From Marivita sp. (GTDB taxonomy: Bacteria > Pseudomonadota > Alphaproteobacteria > Rhodobacterales > Rhodobacteraceae), in the NCBI RefSeq assembly GCF_020055635.1, contig NZ_JAIPUT010000034.1, forward strand, positions 1 through 48,093: DNA of 48,093 bases, in the 5' to 3' direction. Numbering within the stretch: position 1 is the first letter of the stretch; each line of letters begins with the position of its first letter. Of the stretch, positions 27,345 through 35,461 are shown piece after piece. A program made the position numbers and the translations under genes. The notes under the pieces were generated by a model. The model saw nothing but the letters and a program-made list of their open reading frames with translations. It was not told the origin of the DNA and searched no databases.

Positions 27345-28448
27345 GTGACCGGCACCCATCCCCGGCTGGAAATCCGCAATATCGTGCGCGACTACGACGG
27401 CAAGCGCGTGGTGGATGACGTGTCGCTGGTGATCCAGCCCGGCAACGTGACCTGCCTGCTGGGCCCCTCGGGGTGCGGCAAGTCCACGACGCTTCGCATC
27501 ATCGCGGGCGTCGACATGCAGACCAGCGGCACGATCCATGTCGATGGCCAGCTTGTCTGCGACACGGTGTTTCGCGTACCACCCGAACGGCGCTCCATCG
27601 GTCTGATCTTTCAGGATTTCGCGCTGTTTCCGCACCTCACCGTTGGCGACAACGTAGGCTTCGGCCTGACCGGATCGCGCAAGGACAAGCTGCCGCGCGT
27701 CGGCGAATTGCTCGAACGGGTGGGGCTGTCGCATTACATCGACGAATACCCGCACCAGCTCTCGGGTGGCGAACAGCAGCGCGTGGCGCTGGCCCGCGCG
27801 ATTGCGCCGCGCCCGTCGATCATGCTCATGGACGAGCCGTTTTCCGGGCTCGACAACCGCCTGCGCGACGGGATCCGCGACGAGACTTTGGCCTTGCTGA
27901 AAGACGAAGGCACCTCGGTCCTGCTGGTCACGCACGAACCCGAAGAGGCGATGCGCATGGCGGATGAAATCGCGCTGATGCGCGACGGCAAGATCGTCCA
28001 GCGCGGTGCACCCTACAACATCTACAACGCGCCCGCCGACAAGGCGGCGGTGGCGTTCTTTTCCGACATCAACCTGCTGTCGGGCACGGTGCGCGGCGCG
28101 CTCACCGACACGCCGTTCGGGCAGTTCCTTGCCCCCGGTGTGCCGGATGGCGGCGAGGTCGAGATCGTCTTCCGTCCGCAGCATGTCGGGATCGACTTCG
28201 ACCGCCAGGGGCGTGGGCCGAACCCGACGCCGCTGGCCGGTGCCCCGGCGCGGGGCGTGGTGGAACGGGCGCGCTTCATGGGGTCGGAAAGCCTTGTCGA
28301 GTTCCGCATGGACCACGACCAGAGCGTCATCCGTGCCACCGTGCCCAACGTGTTCCTGCCCAAGCCCGGAACCGTGATGTGGCTGACCGTGCGGCGCGAC
28401 CGCTGCTTCGTCTTCCGCAAGGACAGCGGGTCGGTGATCAAGATCTAG
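27345..28448 (+). CDS. ABC transporter ATP-binding protein (FbpC/PotA type), orphan
   Basis: A 367-residue ATPase. Walker A GPSGCGKST at residues 40-48, signature LSGGEQQR at 139-146, and Walker B IMLMDEPFSGLD at 159-170 are intact. A C-terminal TOBE-like regulatory region (RPQHVGIDFD, RFMGSESLVEF) is typical of importers for iron(III), spermidine/putrescine or sugars. It belongs to the FbpC-like branch, so ferric iron is a likely substrate, but no permease or binding-protein gene is adjacent. The GTG start at 27345 is the first in-frame start after the 80-nt gap. Its last 4 nt overlap the convergent fliG stop. Confidence 0.9.
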   Translation: MTGTHPRLEIRNIVRDYDGKRVVDDVSLVIQPGNVTCLLGPSGCGKSTTLRIIAGVDMQTSGTIHVDGQLVCDTVFRVPPERRSIGLIFQDFALFPHLTVGDNVGFGLTGSRKDKLPRVGELLERVGLSHYIDEYPHQLSGGEQQRVALARAIAPRPSIMLMDEPFSGLDNRLRDGIRDETLALLKDEGTSVLLVTHEPEEAMRMADEIALMRDGKIVQRGAPYNIYNAPADKAAVAFFSDINLLSGTVRGALTDTPFGQFLAPGVPDGGEVEIVFRPQHVGIDFDRQGRGPNPTPLAGAPARGVVERARFMGSESLVEFRMDHDQSVIRATVPNVFLPKPGTVMWLTVRRDRCFVFRKDSGSVIKI

Positions 28449-29500
28449 TCGTCGTCCTCGGACGGGGTGACAAGGCTGATTTCACCGCTGTCGGCGAGGT
28501 CGCGAACGGCGCGCACAACCGCATTCATCGCGGCCTCGGACTCCTTGGGTTTTATCGCGCCCAGCTCTTCAGCCGCTTCGCGAAGAGCGCCCGCCATCCG
28601 TTTGGAAATGTTGGACAAGATGAATTCGACACTGGCCTTGTCGATCTCCGCGACAGCCCCGGCAATGACCCGGGCGAGCGTGTCCTGATCGACATCCCGC
28701 GTAATCTTCGGGACGTCGATCGCCTGCATCCGGTCGGGAATATGCGAAAAGGTGAAGATGGACTTGCGCACCTCTTCGGCAAAGCCCTTGTCCTCTTCAT
28801 CCAGCGCGGTCAGCAAAGCGTCGCGGGTCGACGCCCGCGAGAAGTTCAGGATCGCACCGACCCGTTCCGAAGGCTGCCCCCGGAACGCCTTGGGTGGTTC
28901 CGCGTCAAGCTGTGCGGCGAGGCTGAGGCCGATGCGATCCACCGCGTCGGGGGTGACGGCATCGGTCATCGACATGGCGTAGGTGATGCGCCGCGCCACG
29001 TCACCGGGCAGGCTGCTGAGCAGGTCGGCGGCTTTCGAGACGTCCAGCTTGGAAACCATGACCGCAACGACCTGGATGGATTCGGCCGAGACGATGGCCT
29101 GCAACCGGGCAAGCGGCAGGTCGGCGATGCGTTTCCACGGATCCCCGATCTGGCGTACGCCGGCTTCCTTGCGCAGGCGCGTGGCGGTCTGGTCGCTGAT
29201 CCGGCCATCCAGCGCAGACAGCGCGCCCGCGATGTCGCCGGGAAAGGAAAGCCCAATGGAATCAAGTTCCTCGGCGAATTCGGTGATCACGGCATGCATC
29301 GTCTGCCGGTCGATATAGCGCATTTCGCCCAGCGATTGCGTCAGCTGCATCTGCAAATCCTCGGGCAGCGCGTTCAGCGGCACATCCGCCCCTTCCTTGA
29401 GGATGAACTGCACCACGATGGCCGCCTTCGCCCGACGCGACAGGCGCGCAACCGGGATGGAAGGCGCAGCCCCCGAAACTGTTGTCAGCTGTGTCATCAA
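28445..29500 (-). CDS. fliG: flagellar motor switch protein FliG (divergent, outside a flagellar cluster)
   Basis: A 351-residue FliG. The N-terminal domain (LSRRAKAAIVVQFILKEGADVPL) binds FliF, the middle domain binds FliM, and the C-terminal domain (EVRKSIFTFSHIPDRMQAIDVPKITRDVDQDTLARVIAGA) carries the charged torque helix that meets MotA. The EHPQ motif of the middle domain is ESIQ here (residues 140-143). It has no flagellar neighbours: an ABC ATPase gene converges on its 3' end, and a 53-residue exported protein lies upstream. If the organism is flagellated, this may be the sole FliG or a second copy. Confidence 0.88.
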   Translation of the reverse strand: MMTQLTTVSGAAPSIPVARLSRRAKAAIVVQFILKEGADVPLNALPEDLQMQLTQSLGEMRYIDRQTMHAVITEFAEELDSIGLSFPGDIAGALSALDGRISDQTATRLRKEAGVRQIGDPWKRIADLPLARLQAIVSAESIQVVAVMVSKLDVSKAADLLSSLPGDVARRITYAMSMTDAVTPDAVDRIGLSLAAQLDAEPPKAFRGQPSERVGAILNFSRASTRDALLTALDEEDKGFAEEVRKSIFTFSHIPDRMQAIDVPKITRDVDQDTLARVIAGAVAEIDKASVEFILSNISKRMAGALREAAEELGAIKPKESEAAMNAVVRAVRDLADSGEISLVTPSEDDD

Positions 29501-29643
29501 CCGTCTCCGTCCTGTCCCTTCGGGGATAGGCCGGCAAGGTTAAGAATGTGTCACGGACGTCCGGCAGATGGAAAGAAAATCGGCCCGTGTCGTACGGACC
29601 CTGCGACCGAACCGTACGAAACTTCCGTACGGTGGTCGAAAAC
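29501..29643. other. fliG upstream region
   Basis: About 140 nt between the fliG start and the terminator of the small exported-protein gene. It holds short CGTACGG inverted repeats (around 29594-29635, GTCGTACGGACC ... CCGTACGGTGG), which may be an operator. No gene was found. Confidence 0.4.
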
Positions 29644-29667
29644 GAAAAAAGACGGCCAAAGCGGCCG
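29644..29667 (-). terminator. rho-independent terminator after the 53-residue exported protein gene
   Basis: Read on the minus strand, CGGCC-GCTTT-GGCCG (29667-29653) forms a 5-bp GC stem and is followed by TCTTTTTTCG. It lies 29 nt beyond the stop at 29696. Confidence 0.75.
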
Positions 29668-29695
29668 CCTTCAGGGGGTCGTCAGACCGGGTGCT

Positions 29696-29857
29696 TCAGC
29701 CCGTGACGACCTTGCACGTGTTGGTGTCCGCGTCATAGACGGTGCCGCTGGCACAGGTCATTGTGACCTGTTCCTTGCCCCACTGGCATTCGGCAAGGCT
29801 GGCTGTGGCGCTTGCGATCAGCAGGGCCGAGGTGGTCAGAAGCGTCTTGATGGTCAT
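29696..29857 (-). CDS. 53-residue secreted cysteine-containing protein
   Basis: MTIKTLLTTSALLIASATASLA is a clean Sec signal peptide (first 22 residues). The mature 31 residues (start ECQWGKEQVTMTC) contain three cysteines at 24, 35 and 48, with the pattern C-x10-C-x12-C and TVYDADTNTC near the end. It should be periplasmic or secreted. AGGAG precedes the ATG at 29857 by 9-13 nt (an ATG 7 nt closer is in another frame). A terminator follows. I recall comparable short proteins in other roseobacters but no function. Confidence 0.8.
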   Translation of the reverse strand: MTIKTLLTTSALLIASATASLAECQWGKEQVTMTCASGTVYDADTNTCKVVTG

Positions 29858-29918
29858 CAGTCATTCTCCTGTTGTTGGGTGGGAAACAAGCTAGCAGGGA
29901 TTGTCGATTTGGCAAAAA

Positions 29919-30368
29919 CTATCTGCCGCCGGGGTCTGTCGGACTGTAGGAAGTGATCATTTTATAGGCTTTTCGTGGGCCCGCCACGTCCCAGGTGCTG
30001 CTCCATTCGGGCCAGGATGCAAAGCTGTAGATCACGTCATAGGTGTCGGGGTCGCACCAGTGGCAAGCGGTGGGATGCGCAGGATCGACAGAGTGGAAAA
30101 AGCGGCCGTCGTCGAAATGCACGTCGATGGCCGATTCCCGCTGCCGCCAGAGATAGCGCCGTTCGGCATGAAAGGGGGGCTGACCCGGAAGGCAAAGCGT
30201 CCCGACCTCGAGATAGGCCAGACCGCCGTCATCCGGTGTGAACGCGGCCATGCCGTCGAACTGGCCGGTCGTCCGCGCGCGGTGATCGGTGATCACGCGG
30301 GACATGCGCCATTGACCGGCGAAATCCTGCAAGCGTGGCAGGATCACGGTCGGGCGGGCCTGATGCAC
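29919..30368 (-). CDS. DUF6314 family protein
   Basis: A 149-residue protein (GTG start at 30368). A stretch with GQWRMSRVITDHRAR, an aromatic FTPDDGGLAYLEVG and a region YDVIYSF...W...WDVAGPRKAYKM match the pattern I know as DUF6314, common in Rhodobacteraceae. It is a soluble beta-rich protein with no known function. No signal peptide or membrane segment. It is divergent from purB, with 113 nt between the starts. Confidence 0.78.
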   Translation of the reverse strand: MHQARPTVILPRLQDFAGQWRMSRVITDHRARTTGQFDGMAAFTPDDGGLAYLEVGTLCLPGQPPFHAERRYLWRQRESAIDVHFDDGRFFHSVDPAHPTACHWCDPDTYDVIYSFASWPEWSSTWDVAGPRKAYKMITSYSPTDPGGR

Positions 30369-30481
30369 GGGGATCGCAGGGCAAAGCGTCTCACGCGGGA
30401 TGGCCTCTCTTGTCGCGCTGTGGCGGGCAGTCTAGGACTGCGCTCGAAATCTGCAAGCCAGCCCATGAAAGGATCGCCCGC

Positions 30482-31786
30482 ATGATCCCCCGTTATTCCC
30501 GCCCCGAGATGGTGTCCATCTGGGAGCCCGCCACCAAGTTCCGCATCTGGTACGAGATCGAAGCCCATGCCTGCGACGCGATGGCCGATCTGGGCGTGAT
30601 CCCGAGGGAAAACGCCGAAGCCGTCTGGAAAGCCAAGGATGTCGAATTCGACGTCGCCCGGATCGACGAGATCGAGGCGGTGACCAAACATGACGTGATC
30701 GCGTTCCTGACCCACCTGGCCGAACATGTGGGATCGGACGAGGCGCGGTTCGTGCATCAGGGCATGACGTCCTCGGACGTGCTCGACACCTGTTTCAACG
30801 TTCAGCTGGTGCGCGCGTCGGACATCCTGATCGCCGATCTCGAAGGCTTGCTGGCAGCCCTGAAGCGCCGCGCCTACGAGCACAAGGACACGGTGCGCAT
30901 CGGCCGGTCGCATGGCATCCATGCCGAACCGACGACGATGGGCCTGACCTTCGCGCGGTTCTACGCCGAGATGGACCGCAACCTGAGCCGGATGCGCGAT
31001 GCGCGGGCCGAGGTGGCGACAGGCGCGATTTCCGGTGCGGTCGGCACCTTCGCAAATATCGATCCGGCGGTCGAGGACCATGTCTGCGACAAGCTGGGCC
31101 TCGTGCCCGAACCGATCAGTACGCAGGTGATCCCGCGCGACCGGCATGCGGCCTTCTTTGCGACCTTGGGCGTGATCGCCAGCAGCGTCGAGAACATCGC
31201 CATCGAGATCCGCCACATGCAGCGCACCGAAGTTCTGGAAGGGGCCGAGTTCTTCTCGATGGGGCAGAAAGGCTCGTCGGCCATGCCGCACAAGAAAAAC
31301 CCGGTGCTGACCGAGAACCTGACCGGGCTGGCGCGGATCGTGCGCTCGGCGGTGATCCCGGCGATGGAAAACGTGGCGCTCTGGCATGAACGCGACATCT
31401 CGCATTCCTCGGTCGAACGGATGATCGGGCCGGATGCCACGATCACGCTCGATTTCGCGCTGGCGCGCCTGACCGGGGTGATCGACAAGATGCTGATCTT
31501 CCCCGACAACATGCTGGAGAACATGAACAAGTTCCCGGGGCTTGTGATGTCGCAGCGCGTGCTTCTGGCGCTCACGCAGGCCGGGGTCAGCCGCGAGGAC
31601 GCCTACAGCTACGTGCAGCGCAACGCGCTCAAGGTCTGGGAACACCGGACGGACTTCAAGCAGGAGCTGCTGGGCGATGCGGATGTGCTGGCCGCGCTCA
31701 GCGCCGAAGAGATCGAAGAGAAGTTCGACCTGGGCTACCACACCAAACATGTGGACACGATCTTCGCCCGGGTGTTCGGGGAGTAA
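30482..31786 (+). CDS. purB: adenylosuccinate lyase
   Basis: A 434-residue PurB acting twice in purine synthesis: it releases fumarate from SAICAR and from adenylosuccinate. The family signature GSSAMPHKKNP (about residues 262-272) is intact, as are TSSDVLDTCFNVQL and RTEVLEGAEFFS. ATG 30482 (MIPRYSRPEM) is the conserved start; the in-frame extension upstream does not fit. The stop codon TAA lies inside a 24-nt perfect palindrome, the first of three in the convergent junction with the saccharopine gene. Confidence 0.97.
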   Translation: MIPRYSRPEMVSIWEPATKFRIWYEIEAHACDAMADLGVIPRENAEAVWKAKDVEFDVARIDEIEAVTKHDVIAFLTHLAEHVGSDEARFVHQGMTSSDVLDTCFNVQLVRASDILIADLEGLLAALKRRAYEHKDTVRIGRSHGIHAEPTTMGLTFARFYAEMDRNLSRMRDARAEVATGAISGAVGTFANIDPAVEDHVCDKLGLVPEPISTQVIPRDRHAAFFATLGVIASSVENIAIEIRHMQRTEVLEGAEFFSMGQKGSSAMPHKKNPVLTENLTGLARIVRSAVIPAMENVALWHERDISHSSVERMIGPDATITLDFALARLTGVIDKMLIFPDNMLENMNKFPGLVMSQRVLLALTQAGVSREDAYSYVQRNALKVWEHRTDFKQELLGDADVLAALSAEEIEEKFDLGYHTKHVDTIFARVFGE

Positions 31787-31852
31787 GCCCGTTCGAACGG
31801 GCTTACCAGCTTTTTTGCAAAAAGCTGCCAAGGCTCTTGCAAGAGCCTTGGC
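31783..31852. repeat. triple palindrome in a convergent junction (bidirectional terminator candidate)
   Basis: Three consecutive self-complementary blocks: a 24-nt perfect palindrome at 31783-31806 (core GCCCGTTCGAACGGGC, includes the purB stop), a 9-bp stem at 31807-31827 with loop TGC and A/T arms (CAGCTTTTT / AAAAAGCTG), and a 26-nt perfect palindrome at 31827-31852 (core AGGCTCTTGCAAGAGCCT). Being symmetric and next to T/A runs on both strands, they could end transcripts from both directions. A similar set is at 41500-41568. Confidence 0.9.
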
Positions 31853-31854
31853 GC

Positions 31855-32985
31855 TTACCTCAGATGATCCACCACCATCAGGTGTTGCGCCAGGGTCTGC
31901 ACCTCGTCCAGCCAGCGCTCCACCAGCTTGGGATCGTGCGGCGCAGGGCTGACCCCCGGCGGGATCTCGCGTTTCAGCACCGCTTCGATGGCAAGCGACA
32001 CCGGCACCGACACCAGCCGGGCCATCGCCGTGCCGCGTGCATCCCCGGACGCATCCATGACATAGGTCTTGTGCCAGACGGCCCGTCCGTCCTTTTCGGC
32101 CAGCAGATCGACGCACAGGACGACGCGGTCCGCTTCGCCCTCGGCATAGGCGTTCCGGGCCAGCAGATCCTCAGCCATCTCGGTCAGCCGCGCATCATCC
32201 GCATTGCCCACTTCGGCAAAGATATCCGCCCAGGCATCGGTCCAGCCGTTCAGGCGCAATGTCCCGCGCACGAATTCCTTGACGGGCCAGCGCGGATCGA
32301 AACGGTAATCGGCCATGAAGGGCAGGCTGTTGCGGTTCGGATAGACCTCGAACGTCTCGGGCTGCGGCAACGGCGCGTCATAGCGGCTGATCGCGTCCCA
32401 GGGGCGCTGGACCTCGAGCTCGGTGAAGTGGCGGATTGACTTCGAGGGCGACCGCAGTGCCTTCAGCACTCCCACCGGTGCCCAGCTGAACTTGTAGCGA
32501 AAGGCGTTCGGCACCTTCGGCACGCCGCCGCAATAGGACTTGAAAGAGATCACGTTCTCAATGTCATAGGCGGCGCTCTTGACGTAATCCGCCACCAGGT
32601 GATGCGCCATCAGATGGTCGATGCCGGGGTCCAGCCCGACCTCGTTGACCAGTGCCACACCGGCCTGCCGGGCGGCCGGGTCGAGCGCGCGCATCTCCGG
32701 CGCGATGTAAGACGACGACACGAAATGCGCGCCATTGGCGATGGCGATCTGCGCCAGTTCGACATGCCAGTCGCCGGGCAGCATGGACACGATCACATCG
32801 CCAGCTTGAACCGCCTCGGCCAAAGACGCCGGATCAAAGACGCGGATGTCGTCGATCAGATCGCCCACCGCCGCGCGGGCCTTCTCCAGTGTGCGGTTCC
32901 AGACGACCACGGGGTGCCCGTCCTGGATCAGCCGCCGCAGTCCGGGAACCGAGGACAGGCCCGTGCCGCACCAATGTACCGTCAT
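31855..32985 (-). CDS. saccharopine dehydrogenase (glutamate-forming, Lys9-type)
   Basis: A 376-residue dehydrogenase resembling eukaryotic Lys9 and the SDH half of plant LKR/SDH. The dinucleotide loop is at the N-terminus (CGTGLSSVPGLRRL). A GLDPGIDHLMAHHL motif and the C-terminal LKREIPPGVSPAP are typical of the family. The glutamate-forming enzyme cleaves saccharopine to glutamate and 2-aminoadipate semialdehyde. Its start overlaps the stop of the Lys1-type gene by 4 nt, so the two enzymes act in sequence in lysine breakdown. A homospermidine synthase assignment is less likely because of that partner. Confidence 0.88.
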   Translation of the reverse strand: MTVHWCGTGLSSVPGLRRLIQDGHPVVVWNRTLEKARAAVGDLIDDIRVFDPASLAEAVQAGDVIVSMLPGDWHVELAQIAIANGAHFVSSSYIAPEMRALDPAARQAGVALVNEVGLDPGIDHLMAHHLVADYVKSAAYDIENVISFKSYCGGVPKVPNAFRYKFSWAPVGVLKALRSPSKSIRHFTELEVQRPWDAISRYDAPLPQPETFEVYPNRNSLPFMADYRFDPRWPVKEFVRGTLRLNGWTDAWADIFAEVGNADDARLTEMAEDLLARNAYAEGEADRVVLCVDLLAEKDGRAVWHKTYVMDASGDARGTAMARLVSVPVSLAIEAVLKREIPPGVSPAPHDPKLVERWLDEVQTLAQHLMVVDHLR

Positions 32986-34034
32986 GTCGTCACCTTTCGG
33001 ATATGTTCGTCGAAATGAATTTTGGCCCGCCCCCAGACGCCGCTGTCGAGATCGGACAGAGTTTTGAGATGGGGCAGCAGCTGGCCCGCGAAATCCTCGG
33101 AGGACTCGCGCGGCATGAGTGAGGGCAGGTTGTCGATCGCCATGACGTCGAGCGGCGGGTCGTCGCAGGCGCGGATCACCGGCGCGTCCCAGCTTGTGAC
33201 GCGGTCATAGATCCTGATCGGGGAAAAATCGCTGTCGGGATCACAGGCGATGTCGCCGACGACGCGCAGCGCGCGGGGCGTGTGACAGGTCCCTTCGGGC
33301 ACGAAGACCGGCGTGCCCGGGCGGGCAAGGATGCAGTTGAAAAACAGCGTGTGGTCAAGCACCTCGTGAAAAGGGCCGCCATGGGCGGTTTCCGCCATGT
33401 CCCACTGGGTGACGGTCAGGCCGACCTCCTGGCACAGGTCGCTGGCCCCGGTGCCGACCCGCCCCAGCGCGCCGATCACCAGCGCGGTCGGGGTTGCACC
33501 GGCCAACGCGGCCTTCACCGCGTCACGCATCGCCCCGGAAGAGGGCCAGGTGTTCACCCTGGGGCAGGGCACGCCGGCCTGTTGTGCTGCATAGGCCAGA
33601 AGCGACACCGCCGCGCCGGCATAGCCCGCCCAGTAGCCGAAAGCGGCCACACGCCGCCCGCTCTCGTCTTCGAGATATTCCAGATCGTACAGCGTGCCCC
33701 CGCCGGCCTCGAACCGCGCCAAGAGCCGTTGGCCGGCGGGCTGGCCCTTGTAGGCATGGCCGAACATGATGTGGCGATGCCGCAGCTTCGTGCCATCATC
33801 CGGTAATTCCTTTAACCCGAATATGATCGCATCGTCTGGCGCGCCGACCCAACTGCCTTCGGGCGCAATCGTGGCGCCCGCCGCCTCGTATTCTGCAATC
33901 GGGATCACCCGCGTCGGGCTGTGCTCGACCGTCACATCGATGCCCTGCGCACGCAAGATCGCCACGCCCTCGGGCATGATCCCGACACGTTCCTCGTTCG
34001 CACGGCTTTCCGCGCGCACCCAAAGATGGGTCAT
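32982..34034 (-). CDS. saccharopine dehydrogenase (lysine-forming, Lys1-type; lysine-ketoglutarate reductase)
   Basis: A 350-residue enzyme of the alanine dehydrogenase/PNT superfamily, Lys1 branch. Key features are ESRANEERVGIMPEG at the N-terminus, a FGLKELP motif, MFGHAYKGQ, and the nucleotide-binding LVIGALGRVGTGA. In bacteria with a paired Lys9-type gene it works as lysine-ketoglutarate reductase: lysine + 2-oxoglutarate + NADPH to saccharopine. The saccharopine pathway is described in marine roseobacters such as Ruegeria pomeroyi, where it is linked to lysine use and osmotic stress. The start codon is ATG 34034. The 180-nt upstream gap holds one AAATAT-type motif. Confidence 0.9.
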   Translation of the reverse strand: MTHLWVRAESRANEERVGIMPEGVAILRAQGIDVTVEHSPTRVIPIAEYEAAGATIAPEGSWVGAPDDAIIFGLKELPDDGTKLRHRHIMFGHAYKGQPAGQRLLARFEAGGGTLYDLEYLEDESGRRVAAFGYWAGYAGAAVSLLAYAAQQAGVPCPRVNTWPSSGAMRDAVKAALAGATPTALVIGALGRVGTGASDLCQEVGLTVTQWDMAETAHGGPFHEVLDHTLFFNCILARPGTPVFVPEGTCHTPRALRVVGDIACDPDSDFSPIRIYDRVTSWDAPVIRACDDPPLDVMAIDNLPSLMPRESSEDFAGQLLPHLKTLSDLDSGVWGRAKIHFDEHIRKVTT

Positions 34035-34216
34035 CCTGTCCCCCTCACGTCGACTCGCCGCACCCTAGCCAGCGCGGCTCGCAGACAAAAGCCCCGTCCC
34101 GTGCTTCTCTGGTTCAAAAATATCCCCGCCGGAGGCAAATCCGAGGCCGCAGCGCAAAGCGCGAGGACCGAGACACCCTGCGCGCGCGACAGCGCGCTCA
34201 ATTCCGTCCGTGCCAC
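34035..34216. other. intergenic gap with AT-rich intergenic motif
   Basis: Contains CTTCTCTGGTTCAAAAATAT at 34101-34120 followed by CCCCGCCGGAGG, which resembles the first half of the 25-nt dispersed repeat (CTTCTTCTCTTT / AAATAT). The rest shows no gene or RNA. Confidence 0.5.
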
Positions 34217-34876
34217 TCAGATATGGGTCTGGGCAAAAAGCCGGTCCGGCGTGTCGAGATGCGGCAGCGCGTTGAACTGTGTCAGCGCCAGCTGGCCTTC
34301 CAGCGGCAGCCAGGAACTGACCGAGGTGTTCTGGATCGACAGGCAGATGTTGCAGAAGGCCGTCATCTCGAGCCCCAGCGTCAGGCGCATCGCCATGCCG
34401 ATCAGGCCTCCGGAGGTCACGACCAATGTGCGGCCGCGTAGCGCGCTGATCTCGGCGAGCGCATCGCGCACCCGGTCCTCGAACTGCGCAAAGCTTTCGG
34501 GCGCGCCTTCGAGCCTGCCGTCCTGCCAATGGCGGAACAGGCAGGGCAGGTGCCGCACGAAACCCTCGCGGGTGTCGGGCAGGGTGATGCCGTGCTGGTC
34601 GGCGAGCAGCCCCGACAGGGTGAAATATTCCAGCTCGTTGAGACGCGCGTCGCGGGTGACGGGGTCCGGCGTTTCGGCGGCGACGCCATCCGCGGTTTCG
34701 ACATGGCGGCGCAGGGTGCCGGTCCAGACCTGGGCGAAGACATCGCCCTTCTGGCGGAAATGGTCGCCCAGCCAGCCGGATTGACGGTGGCCCAGCGGGC
34801 TCAGCCGGTCGTAACCATGCTCATCCCGCGCCACGGTGTTGGCCTGTCCGTGGCGGACCAGAACGATATGCGACAT
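34217..34876 (-). CDS. histidine phosphatase superfamily protein
   Basis: A 219-residue phosphoglycerate mutase-like enzyme. The phosphohistidine motif LVRHGQA is at residues 6-12, with the arginine and second histidine of the active site in TLVVTSGGLIGMAMRL. A GWLGDHFRQKG region early on fits the branch with unknown small-molecule phosphatase activity. Cofactor-dependent PGAM is unlikely from length and residues. The start is ATG 34876. It lies downstream of the ATPase zeta gene on the same strand after 75 nt. Confidence 0.9.
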   Translation of the reverse strand: MSHIVLVRHGQANTVARDEHGYDRLSPLGHRQSGWLGDHFRQKGDVFAQVWTGTLRRHVETADGVAAETPDPVTRDARLNELEYFTLSGLLADQHGITLPDTREGFVRHLPCLFRHWQDGRLEGAPESFAQFEDRVRDALAEISALRGRTLVVTSGGLIGMAMRLTLGLEMTAFCNICLSIQNTSVSSWLPLEGQLALTQFNALPHLDTPDRLFAQTHI

Positions 34877-34951
34877 GCGGCCTCGACAATGCTGTTCGGC
34901 AAGAAAAAGGCGCGCCCGGTGTCGGACGCGCCGGTGCAGATGGCCGGTCGA

Positions 34952-35266
34952 TCAGATCTCGTCCATCAGCTGCGCCTTGGCGACGGTCATCAGCTCTTCC
35001 ATCTTGGCGCGGATTTCCTCGGCGGTGGCCTTGTCGCCCAGATCGCCCAGCACCTTGCGCACGACGTCCTCGTGGCCCGCCTCTTCGAAATCGGCCTTCA
35101 CGACCTCCTTGGCGTAATCGGCCGCGTCATCGCCGGATTTTCCCAACAGTCCCGCAGCCCACAGCCCCAGCAGCTTGTTGCGGCGGGCCTCGGCCCTGAA
35201 CTGCATTTCCGCGTCATGCGCGAACTTGTTTTCAAAAGCCGTTTCGCGGTCATCGAATGTCGACAT
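34952..35266 (-). CDS. DUF1476 protein, F-ATPase inhibitory zeta subunit
   Basis: A 104-residue helical protein. MSTFDDRETAFENKFAHDAEM and the RRNKLLGLWAAG region are characteristic of alphaproteobacterial zeta, which blocks reverse rotation of F1-ATPase by binding through its N-terminus (as shown in Paracoccus). ATG 35266 gives the conserved start. The gene is away from the ATP synthase operon, as is usual in the group. Confidence 0.93.
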   Translation of the reverse strand: MSTFDDRETAFENKFAHDAEMQFRAEARRNKLLGLWAAGLLGKSGDDAADYAKEVVKADFEEAGHEDVVRKVLGDLGDKATAEEIRAKMEELMTVAKAQLMDEI

Positions 35267-35461
35267 CAGGGTGGTCTCCCGGGAAAAGTTGCGTGTTGAG
35301 ACCGGTATGGCCCGACGCGCGCGACGGTTCAAGTGTGCGCGTTGCTTGCGGCATGTCTTTGCATGCACTAAGAGCAGTCAAAACGCGGTCGGTCTTGCTG
35401 ATGAGACCGGCGAGCTGCGTTCGATTTCGTGCCATCCGGCGCATTGACAGAAAGACCCCAC

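Noticed and set aside
28379-29956. 525-residue plus-strand frame opposite fliG
   Set aside because: Lacks family features and a ribosome binding site; fliG on the minus strand is clear.
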